NCBI GenBank assembly: GCA_033961575.1
Contig: CM066727.1
Span: 122,872,434 to 122,936,433 of the forward strand
From: Aselliscus stoliczkanus
Lineage: Eukaryota; Chordata; Mammalia; Chiroptera; Hipposideridae
Length of the DNA stretch: 64,000 nt
Direction of reading: 5' to 3'
This document shows positions 1 through 11,949 of this stretch, piece after piece (positions within the stretch are counted from its first letter, which is position 1; the number at the start of each line of letters is the position of its first letter). Both the position numbers and the translations under genes were made by a program. The notes beneath the pieces are model-generated. The model did no database searches, had not been told where the DNA came from, and saw only the letters and a program-made list of their open reading frames with translations.

Positions 1-1190
1 GCATAGATTTGTCTCAAAGCAAAGTGTCAGGTTGTTCAGTTGCTCAGAATGTGAAAGAGGATAGTAAGAGACATTTTTATGAATACAGAAAGTTGTAGAA
101 GGTTTGTAGAAAGTAATTTATTTCCTTAATTTACAATCTCTGAAAACAATGAATCTGAAAAGAAGTAATAAAATATGTTAAATTTTGGCAAAGATTCAGT
201 TTCGAGGGAGTTCCTCAACAGATAATTTATAATGGGGCTTATGGATCCTTACTGCTAAATATTATACTCATGCAATGTTAGAATTTGGTTCTCTGTCTTT
301 GAAAATAAGTGTGTCTTGGCATATTGTACTTTTTGCAGATGTAATAAAAGATTATTTTACCTTTTATGCAATCTACTCTGATAGCAGATATTTTGTATTT
401 CACTGTTGTTGAAAAACAACCAAAAAAAGCTTCTTACTTAAAAGAGCTAAGATTCTTACATATGTAAAATATATTACCGTTATTCTGCTTAATAAATAGC
501 CAATGTTCCGTGATTTATTCTTTTTAAGGATCCATGGCACTATCTTAATCAAGTGACCAAATCTATTTTAATAACTGCTTTGTTTTTGCCTTCCAAAATC
601 AGACCCTAAATTCAGGGGGAAGGGGGAAATCCAATATATCTTTTATACCTAAATTATTATTGAAATTTCCCAGGGAGTATAACAGCAATCACAAAATTTG
701 TTTTTATATTATGAAAAAAGGGATGCTAGAAATAATTAGGTTTGTTCAGTAAATTCAATATTTTTCACATAGCTCAACACTATGGTAAGAGCTGTAATTG
801 TCTTACTGGGACGGTTACTGTAATTGTGTTAGGAGGGAAGAACAGTCGAAACAAAAAAGAAGCCCAACTTTCCCTAGGTCACTTTCAGGCAGGCCAGGAA
901 TATCAACAGATTATGGGAATCTTAAAAAGAGAGGAATCCTTCTACATTGATAGGTACTGCCCGTGAAACCTATGGAGATAAGTTTCTCAGGCTTGGTTTT
1001 ATAGCATGGGGTGAAGGAACAATCAACATAGAGGCTTTGGAAAGTACCAGATTCCTTATATGTATTTCCACATGAAAGGTAACTCTCTGGTGTTAGTAGT
1101 TTCTTAACACTGTGTGGCTCAATATATCCAAGGAAGTTAATACCTCGTGTGTTGCATGTGTGTAAATGAAATTGCAGGACACAATAAGAC
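1..1190. other. AT-rich DNA without recognised feature
   Basis: I see no gene, no clear repeat and no long open frame of credible composition. Short open frames here look like chance. Very old repeats could be present below my ability to recognise them. Confidence 0.5.
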
Positions 1191-1195
1191 TATCA

Positions 1196-1228
1196 CTGTG
1201 TGTGTGTGCGCGTGTGTGTGTGTGTGTA
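1196..1228. repeat. (TG)n microsatellite with CG interruption
   Basis: Alternating TG with one GCGCG interruption, followed by a short ACGCACACA run. The open frame across it on the minus strand is a by-product of the dinucleotide repeat. Confidence 0.9.
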
Positions 1229-1371
1229 CGCACACATATGCATTCGTGAGTGATCGTGAATAATCTTTGGATATCCTTTATGACCATAAGTGTTTGCTAA
1301 AAAAAATTTCATAAACTTGGAAATAGGACGAACACATGGCAGCATGTTTTTTGTTCTATAGAAGCATTGTT

Positions 1372-1840
1372 ATTTATTTATTTTATATTTTTAAAGATTT
1401 TATTAGGGAATTAGGGGAGGGGAACAGCATTGGGGAACCAGGGAAGGGGTACAGAAAAGTTGTTGTCCTTTTGTTCTTCAGTCTAGTTGTGGAGGACATT
1501 GCTTCATTGGCCCATGTTGGTATCGTCATTGCACTTTTCTCAGGTGAGGCAGATGGGTCGCCGGCCTCTGGACAGCCACTCACAGCGGCTCTTGGCAGTT
1601 CTTACCAGCTGCCAGCCGCTCACGCGGGCTGCGGGCCACTCACTGTAGCCTATGGCAGCCCACTGCAGCAGGGGTTGCAGCTATGCCCTCCTGGGTACTC
1701 ACAGCAGTCCAGCTCCAGGTGGAGCTGTTGTTCACCGTCTTAGCTTTAGAGGGCAGTGTCACTGGCCCTCCTGTGGGATCTGAACCAGGGCAGCTGGTGT
1801 CCCAAGCCAGCTCTTAACCAACGCACCACTCGGCCGGCCC
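1372..1840 (-). mobile_element. Long tRNA-derived SINE, complete, with 13-bp target duplication
   Basis: The element lies on the minus strand. Its head at the right end reads, in sense, GGGCCGGCCGAGTGGTGCG, like the A-box region of a tRNA-Ser type gene, and a B-box-like segment (GGTTCAGATCCC, degenerate) follows. The body holds CTCCACCTGGAGCTGG and ends in a CCAATTCCC/AATAAAATCTT-type tail, then A/T-rich DNA. The direct repeat TAGAAGCATTGTT at 1359-1371 and 1841-1853 shows insertion by L1-type target-primed reverse transcription. The open frame of about 135 codons on the plus strand is antisense to the SINE, recurs in the other long copies and is not a gene. Confidence 0.93.
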
Positions 1841-1853
1841 TAGAAGCATTGTT

Positions 1854-2390
1854 TAAACAGACCTATCCAATCATCTAATTAGGAGAATGGACCTTTGTTA
1901 GATTTAGAATTCACTTTTCCTTAAAGGCTTAGATTTTCTGAGTTTACATTTACTTAATAAATAGAAAAGGCATATAATTAGTCTTCAAAAGCAGGATGCT
2001 ATTAATCACTACACTTGGATAATAGAGTTCCATTGAGATGCAAATGATTTCTGGGCCACAGAATAGGAAATTCCCAATAATGTCCCCAGGAGGACATTAA
2101 TCAGTTTTGTATCTAATTAGCCATTGTATTCAAATGCATTCAGCTACCCAGTTCTTCAAATGCTTTTTGAATCAGCTTTATCATCTGCTAATTGAATTGA
2201 ATATGTATGTATATATAGTGTTTTAAACTTTTTGAAATTATACTTTGACAGATGTTTTATAAAGTATATTCTGGAGTAACCAGTGCCAAGAGATGCTTTA
2301 TAGGGAAAATGATTCCATGTTCAAATAAGGTTGGAAGACCATTACTTTTTATTACAATAATCACTCTCGTGCCTCCAGCCTCTGTTGACC
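1854..2390. other. Unique DNA; contains an octamer motif
   Basis: No repeat or gene recognised. It carries an ATGCAAAT octamer at 2038-2045 and several TAATTA-type homeodomain cores nearby. Such motifs are common by chance in AT-rich DNA, so I do not call an enhancer. Confidence 0.4.
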
Positions 2391-2440
2391 TCTCTCTCTC
2401 TCTCTCTCTTTCTGTCTCACACACGCACATGCACACACAC
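2391..2440. repeat. (CT)n/(CA)n simple repeat
   Basis: A CT run passes directly into a CA run with single-base interruptions. Confidence 0.9.
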
Positions 2441-2489
2441 AATTCACTGTCAATTAGCCGTGTATTTTGGGTTCTGGACCCAATTACAG

Positions 2490-3165
2490 TGGGGGAGGGG
2501 TGTCTTACAATTCAATTCAACTAAATTCTGACACTATCTACCTGGAGATAGTATCAGATTCCACAGGTTAAGGGCTTAGTCCCCCAAACTGCCCTCTGCC
2601 CCCCCCCCACACACACACACATACTTGAGATGCCAAACACAAGTTCAGGTTACCTGTGTTTCTGACCCACTGGCTACAGATTAGAGGTTCCCACTATCCC
2701 CTCCTCCCTTGGGTTTGATTAGTTTGCTAGAGCAGCTCACAGAACTGAGGGGAACATTTTACTTAGTAGATCGCTGGTTTATTATAAAAGGCTATAACTC
2801 AGGAACAGCCAGATTAAAGAGGTGCACAGAGCAAGGTATGGGGAAAGAATGCAAAGCTTCTAAAGCTTCTCTAGCTACACCACTCTCCCCAAATCTCCAT
2901 ATGTTCACCTACCTAGAAGCCCCCTAAGCCACCTGCTCTTGAGTTTTTATGGAAGCTTCATTACAACAGCATGACTGATTAAACCATTGGCATTGCCAAT
3001 GAATTCAACCTCCAGTGCCTCTGCCCTCCTCCTAGGTCAGGGGGTGGGACTAAAATTTCCAATCCTCTAATCACAGGGTTAGTAACCCTGGCAACCAGGC
3101 TCCATCCTAGGTGAGGTGCAAAAGTTACATCATTAACATAGCAAACAATATCACACCTTGTATTT
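2490..3165 (-). mobile_element. Ancient LTR-like interspersed repeat, antisense copy
   Basis: The reverse complement matches the plus-strand copy at 19160-19860 along most of its length. Shared landmarks are a hairpin (2529-2556), TTATAATAAACCA-like sequence with an AATAAA signal, and a segment like ACTCAAGAGCAGGTGGCTTAG. The AATAAA near one end and the absence of coding potential suggest a retroviral-type LTR. I cannot name the family with confidence. Confidence 0.6.
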
Positions 3166-3419
3166 CCTAACCTTACTTGACACTGGCAGCACTCTCCTTT
3201 CTTTTTATTTTTTCCCCTTTGGTTAATATGTATATTACATCCTGTTGGCTTTCTCTTCAAAATGCAAGCTGAATTCATTTACCTCTTTCCAGCTTTGCTG
3301 ACACACCTCTAGTTTGAGTCATTATCTCTGGTCTGCATTTAACAATAGTTTGAAACACGGGTACATTGTCTCTACTCCTGCTATTCTCCAACCCAATTTC
3401 ATACAGTGGCTTAAGTGAT

Positions 3420-3770
3420 CTTTGAGAAATAAAATCATATTCTGTTTTTTTCCTTTTTAAAACTTCCCATTGGCTTCCCGCTGTTCTCAAACTAAAATCC
3501 AGGCTTCTTTCCTGCCAGGCCCTACCTATGCTTGAGGGGCCTGCTGCTGGTCCCTCTCTCTTTAGCTCCTTCCTCTCTCACTGTATTCTAGCCTCACCAG
3601 CCTTCCTCTTCTTCCTAGAACAAATCCATGCTTTTTCCACCTCAATATTCTTCATTCTGGTGTGGTCTTCCTCCAGATCTTTACACAATGGTTTCTGGAT
3701 ATCCTTTAATCTCATTTTAAAATGTCACCTCCTCAGGAGGGCTTCTTGGCTGCCCAGTTTGACATAGGTC
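3420..3770 (+). mobile_element. LINE/L2 fragment (3' region)
   Basis: The order CCCATTGGCTTCCCGCTGTT, then AAAATCCAGGCTTCTT, GGCCCTACC, CTCTAGCC-type and CATGCTTTTTCCACCTC segments is the classic degraded L2 3' coding and 3' end pattern in sense orientation. It is old and decayed. Confidence 0.7.
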
Positions 3771-4429
3771 CTCCATATATACAAATAGGCAAAGAGAAAA
3801 AAGTCTGTGCAACAGGACTGAAGGGTGCTGAAAGTGTGCTGTGCTCTAAATCTCAAATTCTCTGCAGTAGGATTGCCTGAAAGTCTATCATTCAGAGGTT
3901 TTTTGTGTTGTTTTTTTTTTTGTTTTTTTTTTAAGGATATCTTTGTCCTCTTTTAAAATGCATGAATCCTTAGAAGGATTAAGGCAAAGAGGGAAAGGGA
4001 AGAACTGTTGGCCTGGGGCAGAAATTGGGCCTGCAGGTGGGCTTTATGGGGCCTAAACAAGTGTTTAAATATTTGAATTATCGCCAACATTTAAGAATTA
4101 AGAGGTTTTCAAGTAAATATCTGTTTTTGTATTGAAACCGGGCTGAGTTTCTCCCTTGATGATAATCTTGTGAAAGGGCAGCACCCTCTGGAAATCTCCA
4201 GCTCCCCACCTGATTCATGACTCTCTTGGAGATTACCCGATTCCATGTTGCAACCCCTCATTTTAGGCTGTCATCTCTCACATAATAATGGATTTGTTGA
4301 AAGAGTTGTGTGCCCAGAAACCTAGATAGGACTTCTGAATTTTCTTATAGGTAGACAATGGTGATTTAAAAAAATAAAATAAATAAATAAAATAGGGCTG
4401 TGGTAATCATAGATGTACAATCTGAACAG
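3771..4429. other. Unclassified DNA with poly-T and (AAAT)n tracts
   Basis: No gene recognised. A T-rich tract lies near 3900-3935 and an AAAT repeat near 4365-4395. The tracts might be tails of decayed retroelements. Confidence 0.4.
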
Positions 4430-4625
4430 AGTTCTGGGTACTCTCAATGGAAGAACCATCCTATTTAATTTTTACAACAACCTTTTGTAAAAGGTATTAT
4501 TACCCCTCTCTTCGATGAGAAAATGGGTCACCGGAGAGATCACACAGCTAGTAGGTGGTAGAGTCAGGCTCTATCTCACTGGAATTTGTTTCAAGTCCCG
4601 AGCCCTTTCCGCCATACTCTACAGC
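4430..4625 (+). mobile_element. MIR SINE
   Basis: Contains the MIR core order: CTATTTAATTTTTACAACAACC, GGTATTATTACCCC, GAGAAAATGGGTCA, GATCACACAGCTAGTAGGTGG and a final AGTCCCGAGCCC region. This is a CORE-SINE, very old. Confidence 0.82.
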
Positions 4626-5401
4626 TTCCCCATAGGAAAGCAGGCTTTGTGTGTAGCCAGCGTGGCAATCTGGCAACAGCTGATATGTGTCTGAGCTCAA
4701 TGCTCTGGGCCTGCTTCCCTGTTCAGGGCTTTGACTGCGGGCACACTTCTGGTCCCTCTCGGTCACTGGTTCTAAAACTGTGTAATGTGCCTGCCCTTGA
4801 TTTAGATTATAGTCTCCTGGCTCATGTTTCTTTGTTGCTGTTATTCTTCATTTTGTTAACTCCATAGCCTGTTGTTTTGTTTTGTTTCGTATTTTATTCG
4901 TTATTCAATATAGATTTTTCATTAATTTTTCCAGCTTTGAGATATAACTGACATATAACGTTGTGTAAGTTAGTTACCACAGTAGTGTTCGTTAATATCT
5001 CCATCCCCTCACATTATTACCATTTCATTTTTGTGGTGAGAACATTTAAGATCTTATCTCTTGGCAACTTTTAAGCACACAATACCACATAATTAACTAT
5101 AATAGATTTTCCTAAAACTTTTTCATCTTATAAACGGAAGATTATACCCTTTGACCAATATTGTCCCATTCCCCACCCCCGCCCCCAGCCTCTGGCAATA
5201 ACCATTCTACTCTCTGTTTCTATGAGTTCAGCTTTTTTAGATTCCACATATAATTGATACCATACACTATTTGCTTTCTGTGTCTGACTTATTTCACTTA
5301 GCAAAATGCCCTTAAGGTCCATCCATGTTGTTGCAAATGGCAGAATTTTCTGCTTTCTCATGGCTGAATAGTATTTCATTGTGTGTATGTATGTTTATAT
5401 A

Positions 5402-5604
5402 CAGTTTATCCTTGAACAACATAGGTTTGAACTGCACAGTTTCACATAGATGCAATTTTTTTTTCAATAAATATACAGTCAGCCCTCTCTATCTCTGGGT
5501 TTTGCATCCACAGATTCAACCAACTGTGTATGCAGAGGGCTGACTTGAGTTATACATGGATTTTTGACTGTGCCCATAATCCCCACATTGTTCAAGGGTC
5601 AAAT
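5402..5604 (+). mobile_element. MER2-like Tigger non-autonomous DNA transposon
   Basis: The left end CAGTTTATCCTTGAACAACA and right end TTGTTCAAGGGTCAAA form imperfect terminal inverted repeats. The middle has the typical CAGTCAGCCCTCTCTATCTC and CCACAGATTCAACCAACTG parts. A TA precedes the left end, the target of this superfamily. It sits inside the old L1, so it is younger than that copy. Confidence 0.82.
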
Positions 5605-5654
5605 ATGTAAATATATACACATATGTGTGTGCATATGTATGTATATCACATCTT

Positions 5655-5834
5655 TTTTAAAAACTTTATTGGGAACGGCCAGGGTCATTGGTTACACATT
5701 GCTTTCAGCTACAGTGGCATAGTTGACTCTTTTTAAGGAGGGCACAGCTTCCAGTGGCCCATGTGGGGATTGAACTGGTAAACTTTGTGTCATCAGCACG
5801 TCATTCTAACCAACTGAGATAACCAGTCACCCCC
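5655..5834 (-). mobile_element. tRNA-derived SINE, 3'-truncated form, in the old L1
   Basis: In sense, a degenerate tRNA head lies at the right end, a B-box-like region follows (antisense GGGGATTGAACTGGTAAAC) and a short tail. The duplication ATCACATCTT at 5645-5654 and 5835-5844 flanks it, and the L1 continues across the insertion. Confidence 0.85.
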
Positions 5835-8800
5835 ATCACATCTTCTTTATCCATTCATCTGCAGATAAGATACCTAGGTTGCTTCCATATCTTGGCTATT
5901 CTGAATAATGCTAGAATGAACATAAGATTGTAGATCTCTTTTTAAAATCTTGATTTCACTTCCTTTGTATATATACCCAGAAGTGGAATTACAGAATAAC
6001 ATGATATTTCTATTTTTAATTTTTTTGAGGAAACTCCATGCTCTGTAATGGCTGCACCAATTTAAATTTCCAACAATAGTGCATAAATGTTCCCTTTTCT
6101 CTACATCCTTGCTTACACTTGTCATGTTTTATCTTTTTTATAAAAACTATTATAACAGGTGTGAAGAGATAACTCGTTGTGTATATTGATGTATATTTTC
6201 CTGATGATTAGTGATGTTAAGCATCAATTATGTACCTGCAGGCCATTTGCAAATCTTCTTTGGTAAAATGTCTATTCAATACCTGTTTTTATTTTTTTTA
6301 TTATTATTATTTTTAATCAATTGATTTTTTTTGCTCTTGAGTTGTATGAGTTACTTAAATATTTTGGATATTAACACTTTATCAGGTATATGGTTTGCAA
6401 ATATTATTTCCCATTCAGTAGATTGCCTTTTTATATTGTTGATTGTTTCTTTTGCTCTTCGGTAGCTTCTTAGATTGATGTAGTCCCACTTATTCATTTT
6501 TGCTTTTATTGCTTGTGTTTTTGGTGTCATACCCAAAATAATGTTGCAAAAAACAATGTCAAATGCTTTGCTTTCTTCTAGGAGTTGTAGGGTATCAGGT
6601 TCTTATATTTAAGGGTTTAATTTATTTCAAATTAATTTTCTCAGTATAGGATAGGGGGTCCAATTTTATTCTTCTGCATGTGATTATCCAGCATTTTTTG
6701 CTGTCTTGTGAAATATTCATTTACTGCATATGTGAGAGTTTATTTCTGGGCTCTTAATTCTGTTCTATTGATCCACATGTCTATTTTTATGCCAGTACTC
6801 TACTGTTTTGATTACGGTACTTTTATAGTATGGTTTGAAATTGGGAAATTTGATGCCTCCAGCTTTGTTCTTTCTCAAGATTGCTTTAGCTATTTGAGGA
6901 CTTTTGTGATTTTGTATGAATTTTAGAGTTGTTTTCTCTATTTTCTATATTGTGTATTCATTAACAAATTATTGTAGCTATAGTTATTTTTTAATACCCC
7001 TGTGTTTTTAACCGTTAATTAAAGATAAGAGGTTAACAAACTACCATATTATAGCATTAGAGTATTGTGAATTTGACTATATACTTATCTTTGCCAATGT
7101 GTTATATATTTCCATACGTTTTTATTACTAATTAGAAACCTTTCATGTCAGCTTGAAGAACTCCTTTCAGCCGGTCTAGTGGTAATGAATTCTTTCAGCC
7201 TTTATTTTCTTGGGAAAGTATGTATCTTTCCATTTTTGAAGGCTGAGCTTGCCTGATAGAGTACCCTTGGTTGGCAGTTATTTTTGTTTCAGAACTTTGA
7301 ATATATCATCCCCCTCTCTCCTGGCCTGTAAGGTTTCTTCTAAGAAATCCACTGATAGATAGCCTGTTGGGTGTTCGCTTATAAGTTACTAGCTTCTTTT
7401 CTCTTGCTGCTTTTAAAAGTCTTTTTCTTTGATTTTTGATGGTTTTATTATAATGTGTCTTGGAAAGAATCTCTTTTTTTAGTTTGGTGATCTATGTACT
7501 TCATAAACTTGGCTATTCAAATCTTTCTCTTGATTTGGGAAGTTTTCAGCCATTATTTTTCTAAATAAGCTTTCTTCTCTCTTCTCTCCTCTTTCTGCAA
7601 CTCTAATAATCCTCATACGTTTCTTTTGATGCTATCCCATAGATCACATAGACTTTCTTTACTTATTTTTATCCTGTCTTTGTTTTCCTGATAATTTCAA
7701 AATTTTTGTCTTCTAACTCACAAATTCTTTCCCCTGCTTGATAAATTCTGATGTTTGTATTCTCTATTGCATTTTCCATTTCATTCATTGTATTCTTCAG
7801 CTGCAGAACTTCTGTTTGGCTCTTTTTTACGATTTTTATCTCTTTGTTAAATTCATTTTGTTCATGACTTGTTTTCCTGATTTTATTAAATTGTCTTCTG
7901 TGTTTTATTGGGTAAATCCCAAATTGCCTTATCTTTGGGATCAGTTACTTGAATATGTGGTGTTATGTTTCCTTGATTTATCATGTTCCTTGAAGTCTTG
8001 TGTTGCCACCTTAACATTTAAAGTTGCAGCTAACTCCTCCAGTCTTTAGTGCATTCAGGAGAGAAATACCTTCCATTAGCCCTGCTAGGGATTTTGTGGC
8101 GTTCTCAGACTTTCTGTGAATATACCTCCTGCATGGTTCCTGCTCCAGAATTCTTAAGCATGTATACCTTCAAATGTTTCCACAACCCACCAGGCTGAAT
8201 GCTGAAAACCTTTTCGTTTTCCCAAATGTGGCCCTAAAACTCAAATTTGTGGTTTCTCCCTGGCCCAGAGATTCAAGCTGGATTTCTGTGCATGCTCACT
8301 ACCTATCTTTGAAAGCTTCTTATGCTGCCACCATCAGGAGTGCACACAAAGAGATGGACACAGAGTGAAAGGATATGTGAGTGAAGCATGCATAGTATTG
8401 GGGGTGCCTGAGCCAGTTGCGGGGATACACAGATGACATGTCTCCAGCACCTAATGGGTGGGCTTCTTGATGAGTCTGCAATAGTTAGTAGGATCTGTGT
8501 CCCTTTAATGCCCTCCAAGAGTTCTATCTACATCTTTCCCAGACTCTTCTAGCTCCTAAGTCATACATTTTATGACTCAGTACCCTGGATGGGGCAAGGG
8601 AGAAATAGCCCTCTTTGGCAGCATCCCAGGTGACTGAGGAAACTGGGTGCTCACTCACATGCTCACATTTCCTTCAAAGGAGAAATCATGAGCTGAGAAG
8701 ATCTTCCTTGGCCCTAAATTTTGACACCTTAGGGGAGGGATAATGTGAGTAAAGTCAAACTATCCCTCTTACCCTATCTGATACACTCAAACTTGTATTT

Positions 8801-9212
8801 GTTTGCTCCAATGGCAATCTAGAACCCCTCTGCTGGAAACCTGGACTTCACATGGCTTTCGTGTCCATGGGTGACTGTCTAAGACAGACCATGGTCAAGA
8901 GAAGATGGAGCCAGTTTATAATTATTGCAGGATCCATAGCCAGTACCAAAATCCAAATACCTTTTACCTGACACACAGTTTGGGGAGACTTTTTTTGGTA
9001 CCTTAGCATGTGACACTGAATCCTACAGCTCCCCCAAAGGCATGTTTGTCCATGGATAAATGCCAATTTTTGTGTGTGTGTGTGTGAAAGGTGGTGGACA
9101 TAAATGAGGGATGTCTTATTCAGTCACGATGCTGATGTCATTTCAAATAAATTCAGTCTTTGTCTTGTTGACCCATAGGTTTTAGTGATGGATTGCACCC
9201 TATTTTCTTCCC

Positions 9213-9372
9213 TAGAGTCCTGCTACTCATAGGGGATTGGAGGACCAAGAGGATGGCATCATTTAGGAACTTGTTAGAAATGCAGCATTTCAAGTCTCTT
9301 CCCAGGCTCACTGAATCAGAATCCACACCTTAATATACTTCCTAGATGATTCATATGTGCATTAAAATTGAA
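9213..9372 (+). mobile_element. MER5A-like hAT-Charlie DNA element
   Basis: The order GTCCTGCTACTCATAGGGG, GGCATCATTTAGGAACTTGT, AGAAATGCAGCATTTC, CACTGAATCAGAATCCACAC and GATGATTCATATGTGCATTA is characteristic of MER5A. It is non-autonomous, with no coding capacity. Confidence 0.87.
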
Positions 9373-9774
9373 AAAGAACAAGTATATGACTTATTTCTTA
9401 GACATGTCTTCTTAGTCAGTAGGTCTTCTTCTGCTGTAGCTATCCTACATCCCAACTGGATCAATTCTAGACAATCAAAAATCTTGAGACCATTCCTTGC
9501 ACCTTTGATATTGCCCCCATCTTGTGGCCTGTGACTGCTTTATTTCTCCCTAGACTTTCCTGGGCTGCTACATTTATTTGGGTGACACTGACAATAGTGT
9601 GTGGTGTGGGTGCATGTGTAGATGTGTGTGTGTATCCAGGAGAAAGGATCTAGTTAAGGATGATATTTTCATCAAGATGGTACGTTTTTGAACTGAGCAT
9701 TAAAAGAAATAAGAATTTTTAAAGGTGTAGTCTGGGAACAGAGAAGGGAGAATAACTTTTATAATAATAACCAA
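9373..9774. other. Unclassified DNA
   Basis: No gene. A short GTGTGT run is near 9600-9630. The part around 9680-9750 (AACTGAGCATTAAAAG) may be a decayed L2 piece. Confidence 0.4.
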
Positions 9775-10012
9775 TGAAATTGGTTAGTAATTATAAAGCA
9801 TTTGTTAGTAAAAACCCATATATTTCTTTCATTTAATCCTAGCAAAAATTCTGTAAGTTAGGTTTATTATTATCCCCTTTTGACGAATGAGGAAACAGAG
9901 GTGGAAGATGTTAGTTAACTTGCCCAAGGCTATGAAGCACTTCATTGGGAAAGCAGGCCTTTAGTCCCATGTGGTATGAATAGTGCACCAATGCTCTTAA
10001 CCACGTCACTGT
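9775..10012 (+). mobile_element. MIR SINE
   Basis: Shows TTTCATTTAATCCTAGCAA, GGTTTATTATTATCCCC, GAGGAAACAGAGGTGG, TTAACTTGCCCAAGG and TGCTCTTAACCACGTCACTG in the MIR order. Confidence 0.85.
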
Positions 10013-10740
10013 ATGTGGAGCCAATGAAAGAAGGTGATTCTAGGTATGAGGAAAAAGAAGCTCAACTCGGTGTACCACGAAGAGTTCAGATTATTTAAAA
10101 CATAACATATAAGAAAACAATAATGGAAAGAAGTGACAGTCACAGAATTTCTATATGAAGAAGGGTCAAAGGTGAAAATCTGGGGAAGATTTGCTAAGGA
10201 ACTTACTTGAAGTTTCATTTACATAATAAGTACTGTTTTTTGTTTGTTTGTTTTTTAAATTTAGTATATTAAATTTGAAGTGATATAGTAGCAGTGGTAG
10301 GAGCAGGTAAGGGCCAATAGACATGGGCAGGGGCTCTGCAAAGCTAACTCTTGTCATTGACAAACCTGGATAATTTATCTGGGGCAAGAGCATGTATGGA
10401 TTCAAATGTTGAACTGGCTAAAGTTAATGTGACTAATCTGGGATTTGTATGGAAGGAATCGGGGGCGGGGATAATGAAGAAAGGAGAGTTAAGAAGTTAC
10501 TATGGTAGACTAAAAGGTAAAAAGACTTCAGCTGGAACAAGGGACTACCAGTTTACAAAGGAAAAGACAGTAAATAAAAGGAGGATGGGGGCATAAAACT
10601 CTAAATTTTTTTTGGATAGAAATTTTTACTGATCATCCAAATGGAGGTATATTGTGGGGAGTAGAATATTCTGATTTGGAGCTCCCTGAGAGCTGTAAGC
10701 TGGGGATTAGATGTGGGAGTCATCAGCATTTAGATGATAA
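10013..10740. other. Unclassified DNA
   Basis: No gene recognised. Parts near 10290-10480 look like diluted L2 DNA (antisense), but the match is too weak to set bounds. Confidence 0.35.
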
Positions 10741-10872
10741 ATGGATCCATTCATTCACTCAACAAGTATTTGTGTGCTTATTCTGTGATGAGCACTGTTC
10801 TAGGCACTAGGGATTCAGCAGGGGAAAACAGACTAAAAAACTTGGTCTTCATGTGTGTGCATTCTAGTGGGA
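10741..10872 (-). mobile_element. LINE/L2 3'-end fragment, antisense
   Basis: ATTCATTCACTCAACAAGTATTTGTG, GAGCACTGTTCTAGGCACTAGGGATTCAGCAG and TTCTAGTGGG follow the antisense L2 3' end. Confidence 0.75.
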
Positions 10873-10960
10873 GTGGCTGAGATGGGGTAGGGGAGTGGGG
10901 AGTGAAAACAGATAAGGGTTTAGAACAAGATCAGAAATAACATATATAAAGAACAGAATG

Positions 10961-11487
10961 GGGCCGGCCGAGTGGCACATTGGTTAAGAGCTGGCTTGGG
11001 ACACCAGCTGCCCCGGTTTGGATCCCACATATGAGGGCCGGTGACACTGCCCTCTACAGCTAAGATGATGAACAACAGCTCCACCTGGAGCTGGGCTGTG
11101 CGAGTCCTGGTGCGCCAGCTGCCCCGGTTCGGATCCCACATATGAGGGCCGGTGACACTGCCCTCTACAGCTAAGATGATGAACAACAGCTCCACCTGGA
11201 GCTGGGCTGTGCGAGTCCCAGTGATGGAGTAGGCTGCAGCCCGTGCTGCAGTGGGCTGCCATAGGCTACAGTGAGCGGCTAGCAGCCGGTGTGAGCTGTC
11301 AAGAGCTGTTGTGAGCGGCCATTCAGAGGCAGGCGACCGATCTGCCTCACCTGAGAAGAGCACAATGATGATACCAACATGCACCAGTGAAGCAATGTCC
11401 TCCACAACTAGACTGAAGAACAAAAGGACAGCAACTTGTCTGTTCCCCTCCCTCAATTCCCCAATAAAATCTTATTTTAAAAAAAAG
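10961..11487 (+). mobile_element. Long tRNA-derived SINE with internal tandem duplication
   Basis: The head GGGCCGGCCGAGTGGCACA starts at 10961 and the tail ends in CCAATAAAATC plus A-rich DNA. A segment of about 104 bp is present twice (11004-11107 and 11115-11218, period 111). Each copy holds a B-box-like GGATCCCACA region and the CTCCACCTGGAGCTGG motif. Near-identical direct repeats GAACAGAATG (10951-10960) and GAACAGGATG (11488-11497) are the target duplication. The long minus-strand open frame across it, with its repeated block, is antisense SINE and not a gene. Confidence 0.93.
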
Positions 11488-11493
11488 GAACAG

Positions 11494-11562
11494 GATGGTC
11501 TGGCTCAGGGACCCTCATGAGTTTGCCATCAAGATGTCAACCATGGCTGCAGATTCTGAAGG
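11494..11562 (+). repeat. Short fragment related to 12074-12140
   Basis: GATGGTCTGGCTCAGGGACC, then GCCATCAAGATGTCAACCATG and GCTGCAGA, repeats with few changes at 12074-12140, where it is part of a longer mammalian repeat. The two pieces belong to the same family. Confidence 0.7.
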
Positions 11563-11949
11563 AATAAAGTCCAAATTCTTAGTCTGATATAAAAGATTCT
11601 TCATAACCTGACTTTTGTCTTTCTTCTTCAGACTCATCTCTTGAAGTTTCCATGATACTAGCTTTATTCCAAAGGACATGGAGAAAGGAGATAGAATGAA
11701 AACCAGGGAAGTATAATATCAAGAATGCCAGAGGAGAATGTTTCTTGAAGAAAATAGTCAATTCTATTAACTATTATAGAGAGACCAAGAAAGAAAAAGA
11801 CTGGAAAGTATCTGCTCACATTGGAATAGTGGTCAGAGTCACCAGCAAGAGCAGTTTTAGGGTCTGAGGCAGTCTGGGAGGGTCTAGGACCAAAAGGGCT
11901 ATCGAAGGAGAAATGTTATATGCTTCCTGAATAATAAAATATTATAAGA

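Larger units (their letters stand above)
4915..9065 (-). mobile_element. Old, degraded LINE-1 (L1M type), antisense
   Basis: From 4915 the sequence is the antisense of an L1 3' end and ORF2 C-terminal region (GGTCCATCCATGTTGTTGCA near 5317; GGCTATTCTGAATAATGCT near 5893; CCCATTCAGTAGATTGCC near 6410; TGCCAGTACTCTACTGTTTTGATTAC near 6790). An internal gap follows, then ORF1 and 5'-region-like DNA from about 7120 (GGGAAGTTTTCAGCCATTATTT near 7539; TTCAGCTGCAGAACTTCTGTTTGG near 7796). The right boundary is an estimate. All frames are broken. A MER2 element and a SINE were inserted later. Confidence 0.75.

Noticed and set aside
1336..1743. 135-codon plus-strand open frame
   Set aside because: Antisense reading of the SINE at 1372-1840; no host gene.
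2038..2045. ATGCAAAT octamer as a POU-factor site
   Set aside because: An 8-mer alone is expected by chance at this length and composition; no supporting evidence.
4548..4867. Opposed 72- and 93-codon frames
   Set aside because: They overlap a MIR element and neighbouring DNA, with no recognised domain.
10920..11456. 178-codon minus-strand open frame with an internal protein repeat
   Set aside because: It is antisense to a SINE. The same peptide text recurs in all long SINE copies, and the repeat comes from the internal DNA duplication.
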